Positions 1 through 8,139 of a stretch of DNA of 64,000 nt are shown here, piece after piece. This DNA is from Bacillota bacterium. Lineage in GTDB: Bacteria; Bacillota; Sulfobacillia; RBS10-35; Bu92. The translations under genes were made by a program, and so were the position numbers. The stretch spans positions 124,001 to 188,000 of the forward strand of contig JADBKN010000051.1 of the NCBI GenBank assembly GCA_014896375.1. The letters run 5' to 3'. Each line of letters begins with the position of its first letter. The stretch's first letter is position 1. The notes below the pieces were generated by a model, which was given only the letters and a program-made list of their open reading frames with translations, did no database searches and was not told the DNA's origin.

Positions 1-1498
1 CATCGCCGGCTGCCCTCTGCACGAGGATCCGCTGCACCTGCTGAACCCGACCGCGCGGGAGAGGCTGCGGCGCGAGACGGGCATCGTCGTCGAGGGCGAT
101 CTCTGTCCCGTGTGTCAGCATCGCCTGGCCAACGAGTGGGAGGGCGACGTGGCCCGCGTGCCCGTGGAGCGCATCGTCTTTTCGGAGCAGGCCCGGGTGG
201 GCATCGCCACCTTCGCCCCGTCGGACCCGAACGTCCAGGACGTGAGCGACCTCGTCGGCTCGATGGACCTCGTCAAGCTCCAGGAGTTCGGCGTGGAGTC
301 CCACCCGCTCGCCTGGCGCTTCGACGGCGCCCTCGACGTGGCCAACCGCGGCATCTTCGAAGGCATCGAGCTCTTGAAGAGCAAATCGGAGCTGCTCTTC
401 ACGCTCCTCACGGTGGCTCAGGAGCGCCAGATCAAGACCGGGCGCTTCGCGCTGGTCTACGCCGACATGGTCCTCCTCGCCCACACGAACGAGGCGGAGT
501 TCCAGCGCTTCGTCGCCGAGCGCCGCAACGAGGCGCTGCAGTCGCGCACGTACGTCATCCGCGTGCCGTACAACCTGCGCTGGTCGGACGAGGTGCGCAT
601 CTATGAGAAGCTCCTCGCCGAGTCCTCGGTGCGGGGGCACGTGGCGCCCTGGACGCTCAAGGCGGCCGCCGCCTGGGCGCTTCTCAGCCGCTACGAGAAG
701 AACGAGAAGTACCCGCCGGCCCTCAAGCTCAAGCTCTACGACGGCCAGTTCGAGGGTGAGTACCGTCCTGCGCACGCCCAGGAGGCGCGGGAGCAGTCCC
801 CGCGCGACGGCATGCGCGGCGTCTCCCCGCGCCAGGTCATCAACGCGCTCGCCCAGGCGCTCGTCGCCGCCAAGGTGCCCTGCATCCACCCGGTGGACGC
901 GCTGAAAGCGCTGCGCGAGTCCCTCGCGCACCATGCCGGCGCGGAGACCAAGGAGGAGTCGGAGGCGCTCGTCGCCGCGCTCGCGGAGGTGCGCAAGGAG
1001 TACGACGACTGGGCCGTGAAAACGGTCAGCCGCGCGTTCATCGCCGCCTTCGACGACGCCGCGCAGGACATCCTGAAGAAGTATCTCGACATGGCCGAGG
1101 CCTCCCTGCGCAACGACCGCATCCGCGATCCCGTCACCGGCGAGTGGGTCGAGCCGGACGAGAAGTTCATGCGCTCCCTTGAGGACCTCATCGGCGTGAG
1201 CGCCGCGGCGCGCAAGTCGTTCCGCGAGGAGCTCATGGTGCGCGTGGCCGGCAGCCTGCGGCGCGGCGAGACCTTCCGCTACGACAGCCACCCCAAGCTG
1301 AAGCAGGCCATCGAGGCGCGCCTCTTCGCTGACCTGCAGGGCACCATCCGCACTACCGTGTCCTCGAAGATCCCCGACGAGGACCAGCGCGCCCGCCTGC
1401 GGGAGGTGAAGGAGCGGCTGATCGCGCGCGAGGGCTTCTGCGAGCACTGCGCCGAGGCGATCCTGCAGTATGTGGGGTACCTTCTGGAGCGGCGGTGA
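1..1498 (+). CDS. prkA: PrkA-family serine protein kinase, C-terminal part
   Basis: The reading frame is open from the first bases of the window, so the N-terminal part, including the AAA+ ATPase core, lies outside. The visible part starts with a Cys-Pro-Leu-His-Glu-Asp-Pro-Leu-His stretch and then CPVCQ, both typical of the middle of PrkA/YeaG proteins. The C-terminal half matches the PrkA C-terminal kinase-like region and ends with the CEHCAEAILQYVGYLL motif common in this family. PrkA proteins are cytoplasmic Ser/Thr kinases linked to stress and, in Bacillus, sporulation, and are often encoded with YeaH and SpoVR. Those partners would lie upstream or elsewhere; the next gene here is metabolic. 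Family assignment is firm, while function in this organism is inferred. Confidence 0.88.
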   Translation, partial: IAGCPLHEDPLHLLNPTARERLRRETGIVVEGDLCPVCQHRLANEWEGDVARVPVERIVFSEQARVGIATFAPSDPNVQDVSDLVGSMDLVKLQEFGVESHPLAWRFDGALDVANRGIFEGIELLKSKSELLFTLLTVAQERQIKTGRFALVYADMVLLAHTNEAEFQRFVAERRNEALQSRTYVIRVPYNLRWSDEVRIYEKLLAESSVRGHVAPWTLKAAAAWALLSRYEKNEKYPPALKLKLYDGQFEGEYRPAHAQEAREQSPRDGMRGVSPRQVINALAQALVAAKVPCIHPVDALKALRESLAHHAGAETKEESEALVAALAEVRKEYDDWAVKTVSRAFIAAFDDAAQDILKKYLDMAEASLRNDRIRDPVTGEWVEPDEKFMRSLEDLIGVSAAARKSFREELMVRVAGSLRRGETFRYDSHPKLKQAIEARLFADLQGTIRTTVSSKIPDEDQRARLREVKERLIAREGFCEHCAEAILQYVGYLLERR

Positions 1499-1621
1499 GG
1501 ACGCGGGCATCACGCTCCCGCCTCCCCCGCGCGCGCCGTCACCCCCGCGCGCCGCCCCCCCCCCCCGCCGCGCGGCCTCCCGCGCCGCGCAGGAAGGAGC
1601 CGCCGCGGGGAGAATGCTCCT

Positions 1622-1655
1622 CTCTGGGCCGCCGCATGTCCGCAGCGGCCCAGAG
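1622..1655 (+). promoter_or_regulatory. Perfect 11-bp inverted repeat overlapping the ribosome binding site of the next gene
   Basis: CTCTGGGCCGC (1622-1632) is exactly complementary to GCGGCCCAGAG (1645-1655) across a 12-nt loop. The right arm runs into the Shine-Dalgarno sequence GAGGGAGG (1653-1660) of the start at 1669. It could be an mRNA hairpin that limits translation, a terminator-like element after prkA, or an operator. A 12-base C run at 1555-1566 lies upstream in the same gap. Confidence 0.5.
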
Positions 1656-1668
1656 GGAGGTCAAACCC

Positions 1669-2568
1669 GTGAGCGCAACCGAACCCCAGTCCGCTCCGCG
1701 TGTGCGCCTTCTCGGCGTGCTCGGCGCCGGCACCATGGGCGCCGCCATCGCCCACACGGCGGCGTTGCACGGCCTTCCGGCCGTCTGCGTCGACGTCTCC
1801 GCCGACATCCTGGACCGCGCGCGCCACCGCATCGACGGCCTCATGAAAGGCCGCATCGAACGCGGCAAGTTCACGGAAGAGGAGCGGCAGGCCGTGTGGG
1901 AGCGCCTGCACTTCACCACGGAGCGCGACCGCCTCGCCGAGGCCGACTTCGTCATCGAGGCGATCATCGAGGACCTCGGCGCCAAGAAGGCGGCCTTCGC
2001 CGAGCTCGACCGCATCTGCCGCGAGGGCGTCGTCCTCGCCACGAACAGTTCCTCCATGTCGATCACGGAGATCGCCACGGCCACGAAGCGGCGGGACCGC
2101 GTCGTCGGGATGCACTTCTTCAACCCGCCGCAGGTGATGAAGCTCGTCGAGGTCGTCCGCGGCCTGGAGACGAGCGACGCCACCGTGGCCGAGGCCAAGG
2201 CCCTCGCCGAGCGCATGGGGCGCGTGCCCGTCGAGGTGCGCAAGGACACGCCGGGCTACATCGTCAACCGCATTCTCATGCCGCAGTTCATCGAGGCGCT
2301 GCGGCTGGTGGAAGAGGGCGTGGCCACGCCGGAGGAGATCGACAAGGCGGTGACGCTCGGCCTGAACTACCCGATGGGGCCGTTCACGCTGATGGACTTC
2401 ACCGGGAACGACGTGAACCATCACGTCCTCGAATACTTCCGGCAGGAGTTCGGCGACCCGTACTACACGCCGCCGCACCTGCTCAAGAGCATGGTCCGGG
2501 CGGGCCGCCTAGGGCGCAAGACCGGGCGCGGGTTTTACGAGTACGGGGACGAGTCGCGGGGCGGGTAG
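1669..2568 (+). CDS. hbd: 3-hydroxyacyl-CoA (3-hydroxybutyryl-CoA) dehydrogenase
   Basis: This 299-residue protein oxidizes or reduces the 3-hydroxy/3-keto group of short acyl-CoA with NAD(P)+ in the cytoplasm. The N-terminal Rossmann domain has GVLGAGTMGAAIA, followed by the AEADFVIEAIIEDL and NSSSMSITEIA segments and GMHFFNPP with the catalytic His. The C-terminal helical domain contains the LGLNYPMGPF motif. Length is close to that of Clostridium Hbd. The GTG at 1669 is preferred because GAGGGAGG sits 8 nt before it and the conserved fold starts about 12 residues later; upstream in-frame codons have weaker signals. The convergent neighbour is a thiolase, so both may act in acetoacetyl-CoA/butyryl-CoA or poly-hydroxybutyrate-type metabolism. 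Confidence 0.9.
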   Translation: MSATEPQSAPRVRLLGVLGAGTMGAAIAHTAALHGLPAVCVDVSADILDRARHRIDGLMKGRIERGKFTEEERQAVWERLHFTTERDRLAEADFVIEAIIEDLGAKKAAFAELDRICREGVVLATNSSSMSITEIATATKRRDRVVGMHFFNPPQVMKLVEVVRGLETSDATVAEAKALAERMGRVPVEVRKDTPGYIVNRILMPQFIEALRLVEEGVATPEEIDKAVTLGLNYPMGPFTLMDFTGNDVNHHVLEYFRQEFGDPYYTPPHLLKSMVRAGRLGRKTGRGFYEYGDESRGG

Positions 2569-2586
2569 CCGGCGGGTTCTGGCGCC

Positions 2587-3759
2587 TCACAGCCGCTCGA
2601 ACACCGCCGCCAGCGCCTGGCCGCCGCCGATGCACATCGTCACGAGCGCGTACCGCTTCCCATGGCGGCGCAGGTATTCGATCGCCTTGATCGTCAGGAT
2701 GCAGGCCGTGGCCCCCACCGGGTGCCCTAGCGCGATGGCGCCGCCGTTCGGGTTGGTGCGGGCCGGGTCGAGGCCGGCGTCGCGGATCACGGCCACGGCC
2801 TGCGCGGCAAAGGCCTCGTTCAGCTCCACCACGTCGATGTCTTCAAGACGCAGCCCGGTCTTCTCCAGAACCCTCGGGATGGCGTAGGCGGGCGCATATC
2901 CCATGTACGCCGGCTCCACGCCCGCCATCGCCCAGCCCACGAAGCGCGCCTTGGGCTTCAATCCGCGGCGGACGGCCTCGTCCCCGTCCATGACGACGAC
3001 CGCCGCGCCGGCGTCGTTGATGCCGGAGGAGTTGCCGGCCGTCACCGTGCCGCCCTCCTGGAACACCGGCTTCAGCGCCGCCAGCTTCTCAAGAGAGGTC
3101 TCCCGCGGGTGCTCGTCGCGGTCGAAGAGGCGCTCGCCGCCGCGGTCGGGGACCGGCACGGGCACGATCTCGTCCTTGAACTCGCCGCGCGCGATGGCCG
3201 CTGCCGCGCGCCGCTGGCTCTCCAGGGCGAAGCGGTCCTGGTCCTCGCGTGTCACGCTGTAGCGCCGTGCCACGTTCTCCGCCGTGCACCCCATGTGGCC
3301 GCTGCCGAAGGGGTCGCTGAGCATCGCGATGAGCCCGTCCTGTAGGACGGTGTCTCCCATGCGCAGCCCCCAGCGCGCCCCGCGCACGTAGTACGGGAGG
3401 CGGCTCATGTTCTCCGCGCCCCCGGCCACGGCCACGCGCACGTCGCCGGCGCGGACGGCCTGGGCCGCGGAGATGATCGCCTGCAGCCCCGAGCCGCACA
3501 GCCGGTTGACGGTCATCGCGTTGCTCGTCGCCGGAATGCCGGCCTCCAGGGCTGCCGCGCGCGCGAGGTACGCGTCCTCGGCCACCTGCCCCACGCAGCC
3601 CATGATCGTGTCCTCGACCTCCGCCGGGTCCACGCCGCTGCGCCGCAACGCCTCGCGGATGGCGATGGCGCCCAGCTTCGCCGCGGGGACGTCCCGAAGG
3701 CTGCCGCCGAAGGATCCGATCGGTGTCCGCGCCCCGTCAACGATCACGACTTCCTTCAT
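2587..3759 (-). CDS. Acetyl-CoA C-acetyltransferase (thiolase)
   Basis: This 390-residue protein has the full thiolase signature set: the acylated Cys88 in RLCGSGLQA, the NEAFAAQ motif near residue 315, His346 in ALGHPVGATA and the second catalytic Cys376 in CIGGGQA. It condenses two acetyl-CoA to acetoacetyl-CoA or runs in the degradative direction. It is convergent with the 3-hydroxyacyl-CoA dehydrogenase, with 18 bp between the stop codons, which supports a shared short-chain acyl-CoA pathway. The biosynthetic or degradative role and chain-length preference cannot be read from sequence. Confidence 0.93.
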   Translation of the reverse strand: MKEVVIVDGARTPIGSFGGSLRDVPAAKLGAIAIREALRRSGVDPAEVEDTIMGCVGQVAEDAYLARAAALEAGIPATSNAMTVNRLCGSGLQAIISAAQAVRAGDVRVAVAGGAENMSRLPYYVRGARWGLRMGDTVLQDGLIAMLSDPFGSGHMGCTAENVARRYSVTREDQDRFALESQRRAAAAIARGEFKDEIVPVPVPDRGGERLFDRDEHPRETSLEKLAALKPVFQEGGTVTAGNSSGINDAGAAVVVMDGDEAVRRGLKPKARFVGWAMAGVEPAYMGYAPAYAIPRVLEKTGLRLEDIDVVELNEAFAAQAVAVIRDAGLDPARTNPNGGAIALGHPVGATACILTIKAIEYLRRHGKRYALVTMCIGGGQALAAVFERL

Positions 3760-3835
3760 CCGGCTCCCTCCGCTCCTCGCCCGTCTCCACGCTTCACCGC
3801 GCGCGCCAGCCGCGGCGCGCCGCTCGCCGGGCCGC

Positions 3836-4828
3836 CTACTCCTCGTACACCGGCGTCAGCCACGAGGCGTACGCAGGATTGCGCCCGCGCACGGCGTCCA
3901 GGTACACCTCCTGCAGGCGGCGGGAGATCGGCCCGATGCGCCCGTCGCCCACCGGCCGGCCGTCGACGGACGTGACGGGCGCCACCTGCGCGGCCGTGCC
4001 CGTGAGGAAGATCTCGTCGGCCACGTAGAGCTCCGTGCGGTCGACGGGACGCTCCTCCACGGGGATGCCGAGCGCCTGCGCGAGTTCGATCACGGCGTCG
4101 CGCGTGATGCCCTCAAGGATGTCCTCCGTGACCGGCGGCGTGATGAGCCGGCCGTTCCGCACGAGGAAGATGTTCGCGCCGCTCGCCTCGGAGACGTGGC
4201 CCTGGGCGTTGAGGAGGATGGCCTCGTCGTAGCCGTCGCGCTGGGCCTGGTCGACGGCGAGGGAGATGTTGACATAAGAGCCGGTCGTCTTCGACCGCGA
4301 GGGGACGGCGTTGTCGCTGATGCGCTGCCAGGGCGAGACGCAGACGCGCAGCCCGTCCATGGCGACGTAGTTGCCGAGCGGCGCGTAGAAGATCCCGAAC
4401 TCGTCGCGCAGCCCGCTCAGCCCGACGCCGATCACGCGCGACGCCTTGAAGCCCAGCGGCCGCACGTAGGCGTCGTGGCGCACGCGTCCCTCGCGCAGGA
4501 GCCGCACCGTCCAGGCGCAGAGCTCCTCGACCGTGTACGGGCACTCGATGCGCAAGAGAGCGCACGATTTCAGGAACCGCCGGTAGTGCTCCGGCAACTT
4601 GAGAAGGTAGAGCTGCTCCTTCTCCTCGACCCAATACGCGCGGATGCCCTCGAAACACCCCGTCCCGTAGTTCAGGGCGTGCGTGGCGATGTTGACGTTC
4701 GCCTCCGCCAGAGGCACGATGCGCCCGCCCCAGAAGGCGAGCCCGCCTTCGATCTCCTTCTTCTTCGACGCCGTCGAGGCCGGCGCGGTGGGCGCCGGAT
4801 GGCCGGCCGCTTCTGCTGGAATCGCCAT
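3836..4828 (-). CDS. ilvE: Branched-chain amino-acid aminotransferase
   Basis: This 330-residue fold-type IV PLP enzyme transfers the amino group between glutamate and the 2-keto acids of Leu, Ile and Val. It shows the GTGCFEGIRAYW motif near residue 55, the PLP lysine K180 in SRSKTTGSYVN and the VSEASGANIF motif. The first 25 residues are Ala/Pro-rich and outside the conserved fold, so a slightly later start is possible; AAGGGAG is about 14 nt from the ATG. A T-box leader with its own promoter lies directly upstream, so expression is probably raised when the matching tRNA (expected Leu, Ile or Val) is uncharged. Confidence 0.95.
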   Translation of the reverse strand: MAIPAEAAGHPAPTAPASTASKKKEIEGGLAFWGGRIVPLAEANVNIATHALNYGTGCFEGIRAYWVEEKEQLYLLKLPEHYRRFLKSCALLRIECPYTVEELCAWTVRLLREGRVRHDAYVRPLGFKASRVIGVGLSGLRDEFGIFYAPLGNYVAMDGLRVCVSPWQRISDNAVPSRSKTTGSYVNISLAVDQAQRDGYDEAILLNAQGHVSEASGANIFLVRNGRLITPPVTEDILEGITRDAVIELAQALGIPVEERPVDRTELYVADEIFLTGTAAQVAPVTSVDGRPVGDGRIGPISRRLQEVYLDAVRGRNPAYASWLTPVYEE

Positions 4829-4849
4829 GGCCGTCGCGACACTCCCTTC

Positions 4850-5197
4850 AAAAACGTCAAAACCCCGCCCCGACAGGGGCGAGGTTTCGCTCGCGGTACC
4901 ACCCTGCTTCGCGCCGGCGCGCCCACTCCCCGCCCGCCGCGCGCCCGCGCCTCCGGCTGTGCCGGGAGGCTGGCTGCGCGGCGCGCGGTCCGGACGCCGG
5001 CCGGCGCCTTCCTTCGGGTAACGGTCCCGGTACGGGACCGGGCCGCCCTACCAGCCGCGGGGGAAGCGTGCCTTCGGGCGGACGGCTCCGGGGGGAGACC
5101 CCTCCCGCGCGCGTGCCGGCTTCCAGCCGCGGCCGGCTCTCTGGGACGCGCGACGAGGGCGGGGAGGCCCCGTCATGGCCCGCGTATGCGGTTGTTG
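4850..5197 (-). promoter_or_regulatory. T-box riboswitch leader of ilvE
   Basis: On the minus strand the T-box core AGGGTGGTACCGCG occurs at 4892-4905 and is followed by a Rho-independent terminator and then ilvE. This is the usual arrangement of a transcriptional T-box, in which uncharged tRNA stabilizes the antiterminator. The leader is about 350 nt from the predicted start site near 5197. Upstream stems with complementary GCGCGT/ACGCGC and GCCGGC/GCCGGC arms fit a Stem I, but I could not identify the specifier codon. From ilvE the cognate tRNA is expected to be Leu, Ile or Val. Confidence 0.85.
4856..4887 (-). terminator. T-box-controlled terminator upstream of ilvE
   Basis: On the minus strand CCTCGCCCC pairs with GGGGCGGGG (9 bp, one G-U) around a TGTC loop and is followed by TTTT and a second T run. 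It lies directly after the T-box motif, with which it should be mutually exclusive. Confidence 0.85.
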
Positions 5198-5203
5198 GCC
5201 GTA

Positions 5204-5233
5204 ATGCTAGGCCAGCCGGGGCTCCGCCGTCAA
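5204..5233 (-). promoter_or_regulatory. Sigma-70-type promoter of the T-box/ilvE transcript
   Basis: The minus strand reads TTGACG (5228-5233), 18 nt, TAGCAT (5204-5209). The -35 box overlaps the stop codon of the upstream disulfide-oxidoreductase gene, so the T-box leader can be transcribed independently of that gene. Confidence 0.6.
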
Positions 5234-5874
5234 GACGGCTGTCCCAACGCTTCGCGGATCTTTTGCACGAGAACGCGCTCCGGCACCGCACCCTCGATGC
5301 CCACGCGGTCGTTGATCACCGTCTTCGGCACCGCGTACACTTGATGCTTCATCGCGAGCTCCATGAAGCTCGTCGCGTCGACGGCCACCGCCTCGACCTT
5401 GTCGCTCGCCATCGCCATCTGATGCGCCAGGCGCACGGCCCGGGGGCAGTACGGTCAGGTGGGCGTGGTGAAGACCTGGAGCACCACCGGCTCCGCCAGC
5501 GCTCCCAAGAAGGCGCGCGTCTCCTCGGAGAGTCCGTTGCCACCGCGCGACACATCGACGATGTCCTCGATCAGCGTGCCGAACTCATACCCCGCCGGCG
5601 CTCCGGCGAAGTAGAAGCGCGCGGCGCGCTCCCCCGACCGGCGGATGTAGACGGCTGGGGTCAAGGCCGGCCGCAGATCCTGCGCGGCCGCCTCCTCCGG
5701 CGTGATGCGCACCGTGGAGAGCTTGTCCGTGATCTCCGCGACCTCTTCCAGGAGCGCGGCCACCTCTTCCGTGTCCGCTCCGGACGACGCGACGAGCACC
5801 AGCTCCACGGGCGCGTCCATGTCGCCGAGCGCTTCCAGGACGCGCTTGCGGATGTCGTCTCCCAAGAGCCGCAT
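5230..5874 (-). CDS. Two-domain thioredoxin/glutaredoxin-like disulfide oxidoreductase with in-frame UGA (probable selenoprotein)
   Basis: Two open stretches in one frame (5455-5874 and 5230-5454) are separated by a single TGA at 5455-5457. Read through, they give a 214-residue protein of the PDO/thioredoxin family: an N-terminal thioredoxin fold without CxxC, then a C-terminal fold in which FTTPT-[UGA]-PYCPRAVRLAHQ sits where family members have CPYC. Position 140 would be selenocysteine, giving UPYC with Cys143 as resolving residue; the cis-Pro loop (YAVPKTVIN) and the rest are intact. A hairpin that fits bacterial SECIS rules follows the UGA. The start at 5874 has GGAGG 6 nt upstream. The alternatives are a nonsense mutation (TGC or TGT to TGA) or a sequencing error, but the exact replacement of the redox Cys and the otherwise intact frame favour Sec. 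Confidence 0.75.
5420..5457 (-). promoter_or_regulatory. Candidate bacterial SECIS element
   Basis: Directly after the UGA, CCGGGC (12-17 nt downstream) pairs with GCCTGG (23-28 nt downstream, one G-U) around the loop CGTGC, which has a G in its second position. The loop begins 18 nt after the UGA, within the range usual for bacterial SECIS hairpins. A competing stem TGCGC-CTG-GCGCA overlaps it. GC-rich coding DNA forms such stems easily, so this is supportive and not proof. Confidence 0.45.
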
Positions 5875-5938
5875 GGCACTCCTCCTTCACTACCTCCCAG
5901 GGTACCACAGCGGGCGGCGCGCATCCGCGGCCGGGACC

Positions 5939-7032
5939 TCACTCCCACCGGAACGCCCGCACCGACGCCACGATGGCCACGAGCAGCCAGACGGCCAGGG
6001 CCGCCACGTCCGCCCCGAGCGAGGCGAGGGTCGCGCCGGAGGTCAGCGTCGAGCGGAGCCCGTCGGCGAGGTAGGAGAGCGGCAGGTAGTGCACGATCTT
6101 AAACAGCCAGCGCGGCAGGGAGTCGATCGGGAAGAAGACCCCCGAGAGGAACATCATCGGCAGCGAGACGAGGTTCACGAGGGGCACGACCGCCTCGGAG
6201 TCCTTCGCGATCCCGGCGAGGAAGAAGCCGATGGCGAAGAAGACGCCCATGCCGAGGATCGTGAACGCCGCGATCGCCGTCGCATGCACGGTCAGGTGCG
6301 CCTTGAAGAGGCCGATCGCCAACCCCAGCAGCAGCACCACCGAGAGAATGCCGCTCACCATCTGTGTCGTCACCCACGCGGTGACGATGGTGGCCGGCGT
6401 CACGGTCGTCGCGCGCAGGCGCTTCAGCACGCCGCGGTCGCGCCAGCGGGTGACCACGTTCGCGATGGAGAAGAGGCCCGTGTTCATCATCATCATGGCC
6501 AAAAGGCCCGGGACGACGAACTCCAGGTAGCCGGTCGCCGTCGTGCCGACGGCCTCCGAGCGCGCCACGATGGGCGAGCTGCGCCGCGCGAGCGCCAGGC
6601 CCACGTGCTCGACGGTCGTCTCCAGCATTCCGCGCGTCTCTTGGGCCTTCACCAGGTTCGCGTTGCCGTAGAGCACCCGCAGATCGGCTTCCCCCTGCCC
6701 CGCGAGGGCCGCCTGAAGACGCGCGCCGAAGCCCTCGGGCAGGATGATGGCCGCGTCCGCCTTGGCGTCGGCGACCTGGCGGCGCGCCGCGGCCTCGCTG
6801 GAGGCCTCCGTGACCTTGAAGACGGGGACGTGTTCGAAGGCGGCCGCCACCTGCTGCGACGCCGGGCTGCGGTCGAGGTCGACGAGCAGCACCTTGACTT
6901 CCTGCGTGGAGTTCCGGCCGAGGAAGCCCATCATCGTCATGAAGACGACCGGGAAGAACAGGGTCCAGAAGATGGCCTGCCGGTTGCGGACCATCTGTTT
7001 GAACGAGGCTGTGAAGAAGGCGAGCCAGCTCC

Positions 7033-7036
<4 letters not shown>
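5939..7036 (-). CDS. ABC-2-type transporter permease
   Basis: This 365-residue membrane protein has one N-terminal transmembrane helix, a large extracytoplasmic segment (about residues 45-180) and five or so helices in the C-terminal half. The architecture is typical of ABC-2 permeases of the YhgE/DrrB type that export drugs, lipids or peptides. Its start overlaps the ATPase stop by 4 nt, so the two are translationally coupled and should form one exporter. The substrate cannot be inferred. The neighbouring divergent two-component system may control it. Confidence 0.88.
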
Positions 7037-7962
<926 letters not shown>

Positions 7963-7977
7963 CCTTCACCGGCATGC

Positions 7978-8021
7978 GGACGGTGTCCCCCGTCCGTGGG
8001 GACGGTGTCCGCCGTCCATGG
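7978..8021. repeat. Two adjacent 22-bp direct repeats, each with an internal palindrome
   Basis: Two units (7978-7999 and 8000-8021) lie head to tail and differ at two positions. Each has the form GGACGG-N6-CCGTCC-NTGG, so each contains a 6-bp inverted repeat. They lie between the divergent ABC transporter and two-component genes, 15 bp from the ABC start, where an operator for a dimeric regulator would be expected. Confidence 0.6.
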
Positions 8022-8139
8022 TAGGCTCCAGGAAGCCGTGCCGGCCAGTGACGCCCATCCGCGTTTCGGCATGACAGTTGTCACGGCGAGCGGCCCGCGG
8101 CCGGCCGGCCGGAGGGCGGAGACGGAGGGGTCGAGAGCA

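Noticed and set aside
1555-1566. 12-base C run before hbd as a phase-variation tract
   Set aside because: It lies outside any coding frame and away from promoter elements. A length change would have no clear effect, and it may include sequencing uncertainty.
5230-5436. Separate small gene downstream of the UGA in the disulfide oxidoreductase
   Set aside because: It lacks a ribosome binding site and begins inside the active-site helix of a thioredoxin fold. It makes sense only as the second half of the upstream frame.
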